Shown piece by piece: positions 13,972-18,371 of a stretch of DNA of 18,371 nucleotides (position 1 is its first letter; every line of letters starts with the position of its first letter). The translations under genes were made by a program, and so were the position numbers. The notes below the pieces were generated by a model, which saw only the letters and a program-made list of their open reading frames with translations, did no database searches and was not told where the DNA came from. Source of the stretch: Hydrogenothermaceae bacterium (GTDB lineage: Bacteria > Aquificota > Aquificia > Aquificales > Hydrogenothermaceae); assembly GCA_026984355.1 (NCBI GenBank), contig JALSSG010000063.1, forward strand, positions 1 through 18,371, given 5' to 3'.

Positions 13972-16392
13972 TTATGATTGCTTTTTTTTCTTGAAAATAC
14001 GGTAAGAAACAAATAAACCAGCAAGTACGACTCCAAAAATTATTATAATCTGACTCCAAGCTCCTATCAGGACAAGTTTATGAAGAATAAAGTTATGTGT
14101 TTGTGTAGTTATTTTTATATTTGATACTTCCTTTATATGAGTAAGCAAACTTACTGCCAGGTCTTTATCTGGAATTTCCTTATGACAGGATAAACACACA
14201 CCTCTTCTATCTAATATAGAACGTTCATCATTGTTAAGAGGTCGTGAACCACTAAAGTGATGACCTACAGTTTGAAGCTGCTTACCATCTTCAGAAACAA
14301 ATCTAGACCAGTCATATTTTAAGTTTGGAATAGAATTAATCTGAACTTTAAATATTTTAGGTATAACTTTTCCATCAGCTGTTGTTAAATCAACTATATA
14401 TGGTTTTGAAGGGTCTGCATATACGTTCCCTCCTTCTATTCCATATCCCATAGCTACAGGATTATTATGACAGCTTTCACATTTTCTAGCTTCTTTTTGT
14501 ATTGTATGAGGCTGTACTGGAGAAATATCTATAGCTAATTGACCTTCTTCTCCAGCACCTTCCACATTAGGAATTTTAAATATGTGATTTAAAAGTAAGG
14601 GTTTTCCATCTTTTCCTATAACTGTAACAGTTGTTTGACAACCTGGAATAGCCGGAGATATTCTATGCTCTCCATTTACAGCAAGAGGAGGATTTTCCCA
14701 TCTTAAATAACTCCTTTCTTCTCTTATTTCCCCTTCTATTAAATGTTTCTCTAGTTCTCCTCTTGCATCTGCAGTTAGTCCACTTCCATCATGGTCGTGT
14801 CCTATCGCTACCCAATCTGGATGCTTTACGCCTTTTGAGTAATCTATTTTTATATGACAGCCATAACATTGAGGAGCCCATGTTGCATGGCACGCATAAC
14901 ATTCTAATTTTTCCATATGAGCTTTAGCATGAACCATAGCTACCATAGCTTCTGTATTCAATTTTCCTGTTTCAACAAGAAGTTTTAAAGGTTTTAATTC
15001 TATGTCCTTTCCCCCTGCTGTATGTACTATAACTTTATTTCCCTTTTTAACAACATTTGGTAAAGGATTTCCTCGAGCTGTTAATAGATAACCATCTTCA
15101 GAGTTATAAACAGTCCCTTTTTTCATATAATCAAGTAGCTTTTTTGCAACGCCTCTAGGTTTACCAGTGGCTGGGACTTTACCATCTACTTCATCTCCAT
15201 ATCCTAAAGGAAGTTCCCATGGATACTTATCTGTAGTCCCATGACAGTCCTGGCACTCTATTTCCACAGGAGCTAAAGTTGTTCCTGCTAAAGTCCCATC
15301 GCTATGAACATCATTCGATGTATGACAATCTTGACAAAGCATCCCCTTTCTCATATGCACATCTTCTTTTAAATGTAGATAATGCTTTGTATGTAGTTTT
15401 GGCTGATAAGACCCATCTTCTAAGAAAGGAGATTTATATGCTGTTTCCATAAGTCCTTGAAAAGAAGTTCCTATTCTTTTTCCTCTATCATGACATGTAG
15501 TACATGTTTCTACCGGAATTCCTGAGTACGTTATGCCATGAACTTTAACCTTTGCCTCTCTTGTCGCCTGTATCATATGAACAAGAGGATGCCCAGGTTC
15601 ATCTTTTGGTATACTTGGATCATTTCCTTCATAAAATCCTTCATTTGAGTAAGGTATATGACATGCTGAACATCCCATACCTCTATAATCGCCTCTTCTT
15701 TTCCTTCCTTGATTTCCTGTATGACATCTTTGGCATTCCTGTCTTATATATGTATAAACAGCAAGCTGTGGATTTTTTTGAACTTCTTCTGCAGTTGGAG
15801 CAGGAGGAAGAGTTTTCATTTTTTTAGGAAATACTTGAGGTTCTAGTTCTTTTAGTTTCTGTATATATTTTTTATATTTATCTGTACCAAGAATATGATG
15901 TACATCTATTTCACTAACATTATAATTTCCTATGTCATGTTTATATCCATTCAACCCACCAAATCCCCATAAAGTTCCCTGAATTTTTCCTGCTTCTGTA
16001 AACATCAAAGATGTATATTGAGTTTTCACAAGTTCTTGATGACACATACCACATGTAAATTTATTAATCCACGGGCTTCCTGGATCTGGATAGAAATTTT
16101 GAGGACCTTTAATTTTTTTACCATTGATATTTATTCCATTTATAAAAGCTTCTATCGTACCAGTATGAGCTTTATCTTTAGATTTAGCTTTAGGATTTCC
16201 ACCATGACAAACTATACAACTATTATCTGGATAACCTGCTTTTTCAGCTATGTGGTATATTTGCTTCATCATTTCTGAGGAAGGGTCTCTTATATTTTCA
16301 ATACCTTTATGGCATTTTAGACAGTTATTAGATGCGTATGAAAAAAATATATATATAAGTATAAAAACTAAAGATAATATACTCCTGCTCAT
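13972..16392 (-). CDS. Membrane-anchored twelve-haem c-type cytochrome
   Basis: From the ATG at 16392 the product has 806 residues: a signal peptide (1-20, core LVFILIYIFFSYA), a mature part that begins almost at once with the first haem motif, and a C-terminal membrane helix (about 773-797) ending in KKKK. Twelve CXXCH motifs occur at Cys24, 59, 114, 220, 241, 297, 353, 380, 498, 509, 638 and 733, with gaps of about 110-125 residues before the ninth and on each side of the eleventh. The protein is probably periplasmic and tethered to the inner membrane. The frame is open to 16470, but the 26 extra residues precede the signal peptide; at 16392 AGGGA supplies a ribosome-binding site. It likely passes electrons to or from the seven-haem protein encoded downstream. 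The substrate is not evident. Confidence 0.88.
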   Translation of the reverse strand: MSRSILSLVFILIYIFFSYASNNCLKCHKGIENIRDPSSEMMKQIYHIAEKAGYPDNSCIVCHGGNPKAKSKDKAHTGTIEAFINGININGKKIKGPQNFYPDPGSPWINKFTCGMCHQELVKTQYTSLMFTEAGKIQGTLWGFGGLNGYKHDIGNYNVSEIDVHHILGTDKYKKYIQKLKELEPQVFPKKMKTLPPAPTAEEVQKNPQLAVYTYIRQECQRCHTGNQGRKRRGDYRGMGCSACHIPYSNEGFYEGNDPSIPKDEPGHPLVHMIQATREAKVKVHGITYSGIPVETCTTCHDRGKRIGTSFQGLMETAYKSPFLEDGSYQPKLHTKHYLHLKEDVHMRKGMLCQDCHTSNDVHSDGTLAGTTLAPVEIECQDCHGTTDKYPWELPLGYGDEVDGKVPATGKPRGVAKKLLDYMKKGTVYNSEDGYLLTARGNPLPNVVKKGNKVIVHTAGGKDIELKPLKLLVETGKLNTEAMVAMVHAKAHMEKLECYACHATWAPQCYGCHIKIDYSKGVKHPDWVAIGHDHDGSGLTADARGELEKHLIEGEIREERSYLRWENPPLAVNGEHRISPAIPGCQTTVTVIGKDGKPLLLNHIFKIPNVEGAGEEGQLAIDISPVQPHTIQKEARKCESCHNNPVAMGYGIEGGNVYADPSKPYIVDLTTADGKVIPKIFKVQINSIPNLKYDWSRFVSEDGKQLQTVGHHFSGSRPLNNDERSILDRRGVCLSCHKEIPDKDLAVSLLTHIKEVSNIKITTQTHNFILHKLVLIGAWSQIIIIFGVVLAGLFVSYRIFKKKKQS

Positions 16393-16426
16393 AACAAATT
16401 CCCTAAAGGACATGTATAGATTAAAT

Positions 16427-16432
16427 ATAATA
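16427..16432 (-). promoter_or_regulatory. Possible extended -10 promoter for the 12-haem cytochrome
   Basis: The minus strand reads TGCTATTAT, an extended -10 (TG-N-TATTAT, hexamer at 16432-16427) about 35 bases before the start codon. The -35 position is a poor match, typical of promoters that need an activator. The TGTAAA dyads lie just upstream, centred near -49 (degenerate) and -71 from the expected start point. Inference. Confidence 0.35.
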
Positions 16433-16459
16433 GCACTATTTTGATTAAATAAATAAAAT

Positions 16460-16477
16460 ATGTAAAACAATTTTCAT
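16460..16477. promoter_or_regulatory. Degenerate third copy of the TGTAAA dyad
   Basis: The left half TGTAAA (16461-16466) is intact; after the usual 5 bases the right half reads TTTCAT instead of TTTACA. Its centre is 22 bases, about two helical turns, from that of the perfect dyad at 16479-16503, which is why it is listed. Alone it would not be convincing in this AT-rich DNA. Confidence 0.3.
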
Positions 16478-16478
16478 C

Positions 16479-16503
16479 AAAATGTAAACATCATTTACAT
16501 TTT
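16479..16503. promoter_or_regulatory. Perfect inverted repeat, likely operator or enhancer site
   Basis: AAAATGTAAA (16479-16488) and TTTACATTTT (16494-16503) are exact inverted copies with a 5-base centre CATCA. This is the strongest dyad in the 340-base gap. The core TGTAAA-N5-TTTACA recurs at 16576-16592. It lies about 200 bases upstream of the predicted sigma-54 start for the polysaccharide genes and about 71 upstream of the predicted cytochrome start. The protein that binds it is unknown; a 6-5-6 dyad resembles the architecture of NtrC-family enhancer sites. Confidence 0.6.
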
Positions 16504-16575
16504 AATATCTGCCATTAAAGTATTGATAATAAAGGTTTAAAACAATTCGGATAAAATTTAAATAGTGGAAAAAAA

Positions 16576-16592
16576 TGTAAACAGATTTTACA
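16576..16592. promoter_or_regulatory. Second TGTAAA-N5-TTTACA dyad
   Basis: TGTAAA (16576-16581), the spacer CAGAT, and TTTACA (16587-16592) repeat the core and spacing of the dyad at 16479-16503. The centres are 93 bases apart. The site lies about 109 bases upstream of the predicted sigma-54 transcription start, a common distance for an activator. Its flanks do not extend the symmetry. Confidence 0.55.
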
Positions 16593-16666
16593 AATAGCTT
16601 CTTACTTATCTGATTAAAAAGGCTCTAAGCTAAGATTATAAAACGTTTCCTGTCTATTAAGTTAAA

Positions 16667-16682
16667 TGGCACTATTTTTGCT
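16667..16682 (+). promoter_or_regulatory. Sigma-54 (RpoN) promoter for the polysaccharide genes
   Basis: TGGCAC (16667-16672), five bases, TTGCT (16678-16682) gives the invariant GG (16668-16669) and GC (16680-16681) exactly 10 bases apart, matching the -24/-12 consensus. Transcription would start near 16693, about 40 bases before the ATG at 16733. Such promoters need an ATP-driven activator bound upstream, and two dyads lie at suitable distances. The orientation fits the downstream genes. Confidence 0.75.
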
Positions 16683-16732
16683 TAAGCTAACACACAAATA
16701 CTAAATCGAAGTTAGATTTCGGGGGTAATACA

Positions 16733-17779
16733 ATGATAGAAATATCGCATGCTGTTTATATAAACTATATATTCATTATTTCTACAATGCTAACTATAAT
16801 TGTTATATTTTTCTCTCGAAAAACAGGATTATTTATAGATGGGTTAGATAAATCCCATGGAATACATTCAAAACCTACTCCAAGGGCTGGAGGAATAGCA
16901 ATCTTTATTGCAAGTAGTTTTATGGTTTTTAATCCTTTGGGATTACTTTTATATGTATCTTCTATACCTGCGTTTTTAAGTGGTTTTTTAGAGGACTTTT
17001 TAAAAGATATTTCACCAAAAAAAAGATTTATTTTAATGATATTATCGTCTATCCTGGCAATACTGCTTCTCAATACTCTTGTTTATGACATAGAATACAT
17101 TCATTTTCCGCTTATAATAGCTGCTTTATTTACAATTATAGGAATATGTGGAGTTATAAATGCTATTAATCTTATAGATGGTTTAAATGGACTTGCTTCT
17201 GGTATAGGAATATTAACTTTACTTTCTTTTGCATATGTTTCTTATATTTATAATGATTTAGATTTACTTATTATTTCTCTTATACTATCTGCAGCAATTG
17301 CTGGATTTTTTATACTAAATTTTCCAAAAGGCTATATATTCCTTGGAGATTCAGGTTCTTACTTTATTGGTTTTGTACTTGGAGTATTATCCATACTTAT
17401 AGTAAACAGACATGCAGAAATATCACCATGGTTTCCATTATTAGTTCTTATATATCCAGTATGGGAAGCTATTTTTTCTATGATGCGTAGAAAGCTAATA
17501 TATAAAACAAGTGTATTTACACCAGATAATAATCATCTACACTGTATGTTATCTTATAAATTAGGTTCAAATCCTTTAGCATCAGTAATATTATTGAATA
17601 TAGTACTTATTTTTGATGTTATTGCTATTATTTTTAGAGAAAATACTTTAGTATTAACATCATTTGTATTTATATTTATAATAGTTTATACAGTGTTATA
17701 TGCAGGTATATCTGTATTACAACCTATAAGATTAAGGTATTATAGAAGACTGTTAAACAGATTTAGAATGGATATATAG
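16733..17779 (+). CDS. WecA/MraY-family undecaprenyl-phosphate glycosyl-1-phosphate transferase
   Basis: Integral membrane enzyme that transfers a sugar-1-phosphate from a UDP-sugar to undecaprenyl phosphate, the first step of a surface polysaccharide. The 348-residue protein has many membrane helices and the family motifs: HSKPTPRAGGIAIF (45-58), the acidic motif EDFLKD (87-92, Glu in place of the first Asp, a variant seen in WecA-like enzymes), NAINLIDGLNGLASG (143-157), FLGDSG (203-208), and HLH (268-270) near the C-terminal cytoplasmic loop. It is more like WecA/TagO than MraY because it opens a polysaccharide-export locus rather than a peptidoglycan cluster. GGGGGT lies 6 bases before the ATG. 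Expression is probably sigma-54 dependent. Its stop abuts the next start (TAGATG). Confidence 0.88.
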   Translation: MIEISHAVYINYIFIISTMLTIIVIFFSRKTGLFIDGLDKSHGIHSKPTPRAGGIAIFIASSFMVFNPLGLLLYVSSIPAFLSGFLEDFLKDISPKKRFILMILSSILAILLLNTLVYDIEYIHFPLIIAALFTIIGICGVINAINLIDGLNGLASGIGILTLLSFAYVSYIYNDLDLLIISLILSAAIAGFFILNFPKGYIFLGDSGSYFIGFVLGVLSILIVNRHAEISPWFPLLVLIYPVWEAIFSMMRRKLIYKTSVFTPDNNHLHCMLSYKLGSNPLASVILLNIVLIFDVIAIIFRENTLVLTSFVFIFIIVYTVLYAGISVLQPIRLRYYRRLLNRFRMDI

Positions 17780-18371
17780 ATGAATAGTATTTTTGTATTT
17801 GTTTTAGTCTTTTTTATAGGTATATTAACCAGTTGTAGTTCTAAATATGAACTATTTCAAACAAAAGAAAAAGAAACACAAATACAACAGGTTAAAAAAG
17901 AGGAGTTTTCACAAAAAAAATATAAAAAAGTAATTGTAGAATATAAAATATCTCCAGGAGACAGAATATCTGTAATAGTTTTTAGACATCCTGAACTAAG
18001 CACGAGAAAGCTAGATACCTATTTCCAGCAAGATCCTGGAATATTAGTATCACCTGAAGGTACTGTTGTCCTTCCTTTAATTGGAGAAATAAAACTACAA
18101 GGATTAACAAAATACGAAGCTGCAAAGCTTTTAGAAAAGAAGTACTCAAAATATATAAAAAATCCAAATATTTATGTAGAAATTTTAAATCAAAGAGTAT
18201 ATGTAATAGGAGAAGTCAACAGACCAGGACCTGTACAATTCCTAGATGATAGGATAACACTTATAGAAGCTCTGGCAAGAGCAGGAGATTTAAATGTTTA
18301 TGCTGATAGAGACAATATTATGATTATTAGAGGGAATTTAGAAAATCCTACGATTATAAAAGTAGATTTAA
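17780..18371 (+). CDS. Wza-type polysaccharide export lipoprotein, N-terminal part
   Basis: The gene runs off the right edge; 197 residues are visible. A signal peptide ends in the lipobox LTSC, with Cys19 as the lipidated residue. After a charged linker a Poly_export domain starts at about residue 53 (VEYKISPGDRISVIVFRHPE) and includes SPEGTVVLPLIGEIKLQGLT (91-110). An SLBB domain follows from about 138 (QRVYVIGEVNRPGPVQF, then LIEALARAGDL). Members form the outer-membrane channel for capsule or exopolysaccharide. The ATG at 17780 directly follows the previous stop; no good Shine-Dalgarno is seen, suggesting translational coupling. It supports the view that the transferase upstream makes an exported polysaccharide. 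Confidence 0.9.
   Translation, partial: MNSIFVFVLVFFIGILTSCSSKYELFQTKEKETQIQQVKKEEFSQKKYKKVIVEYKISPGDRISVIVFRHPELSTRKLDTYFQQDPGILVSPEGTVVLPLIGEIKLQGLTKYEAAKLLEKKYSKYIKNPNIYVEILNQRVYVIGEVNRPGPVQFLDDRITLIEALARAGDLNVYADRDNIMIIRGNLENPTIIKVDL

Noticed and set aside
16431..16445. Second sigma-54-like element (TAGCACTATTTTGAT)
   Set aside because: It shares GCACTATTTT with the true site, but both invariant pairs are broken (AG for GG, GA for GC), so it is probably a chance similarity.
16393..16470. Longer N-terminus for the 12-haem cytochrome
   Set aside because: It would place 26 residues before a normal signal peptide and would overlap the promoter region; no ribosome-binding site supports it.
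16479..16592. The TGTAAA dyads as a CcpA cre or BirA operator
   Set aside because: CcpA sites have a 2-base centre and BirA sites a centre of about 15 bases; here the centre is 5 bases in both good copies.

Overview
The window reads as a chromosomal segment from an AT-rich, Gram-negative bacterium. An MlaE-type lipid-transport permease, a Wza-type outer-membrane lipoprotein and periplasmic multihaem cytochromes imply two membranes. AT-rich, lysine-rich coding and a hydrolase domain resembling the mannosyl-/glucosylglycerate hydrolases suggest a thermophile of the Hydrogenothermaceae type (Aquificota). That placement is inference: no rRNA or other decisive marker is present.

Region 1 (1-6942) is a tightly packed housekeeping run. 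A fragment of mtnP (minus strand) diverges from ispE, tRNA-Gln(UUG), prs, rplY, pth, rpsF, ssb, rpsR, rplI, dnaB and an mlaE-like permease, all on the plus strand with short gaps or overlaps. It joins isoprenoid and PRPP synthesis, translation and the replicative helicase. The gap before rpsF holds an RNA hairpin and a possible anti-Shine-Dalgarno segment, a plausible ribosomal-protein feedback leader.

Region 2 (6904-11288) is accessory. A PAS-PAS-GGDEF-EAL cyclic-di-GMP protein on the minus strand overlaps the end of mlaE tail to tail. Divergent from it is a cytoplasmic 721-residue protein that fuses a GH63-like hydrolase domain to a DUF547 domain.

Region 3 (11287-16392, minus strand) encodes two large exported c-type cytochromes. 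A 12-haem protein with a signal peptide and a C-terminal membrane anchor is followed by a 7-haem protein with a long haem-free N-terminal part, and a strong terminator closes the unit. Together they could form a 19-haem electron conduit; donor and acceptor are unknown.

Region 4 (16393-18371) starts with the only long non-coding stretch, 340 bases. It contains a textbook sigma-54 promoter (TGGCAC-N5-TTGCT) pointing at a polysaccharide locus: a WecA-type initiating transferase, then a Wza-type exporter cut by the window end. Upstream lie two dyads of the form TGTAAA-N5-TTTACA plus a degenerate third. They sit where sigma-54 activators usually bind and also just upstream of the divergent cytochrome gene. 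This shared control region and the cytochrome pair are the most interesting parts of the window. No mobile element, CRISPR array or rRNA was seen.
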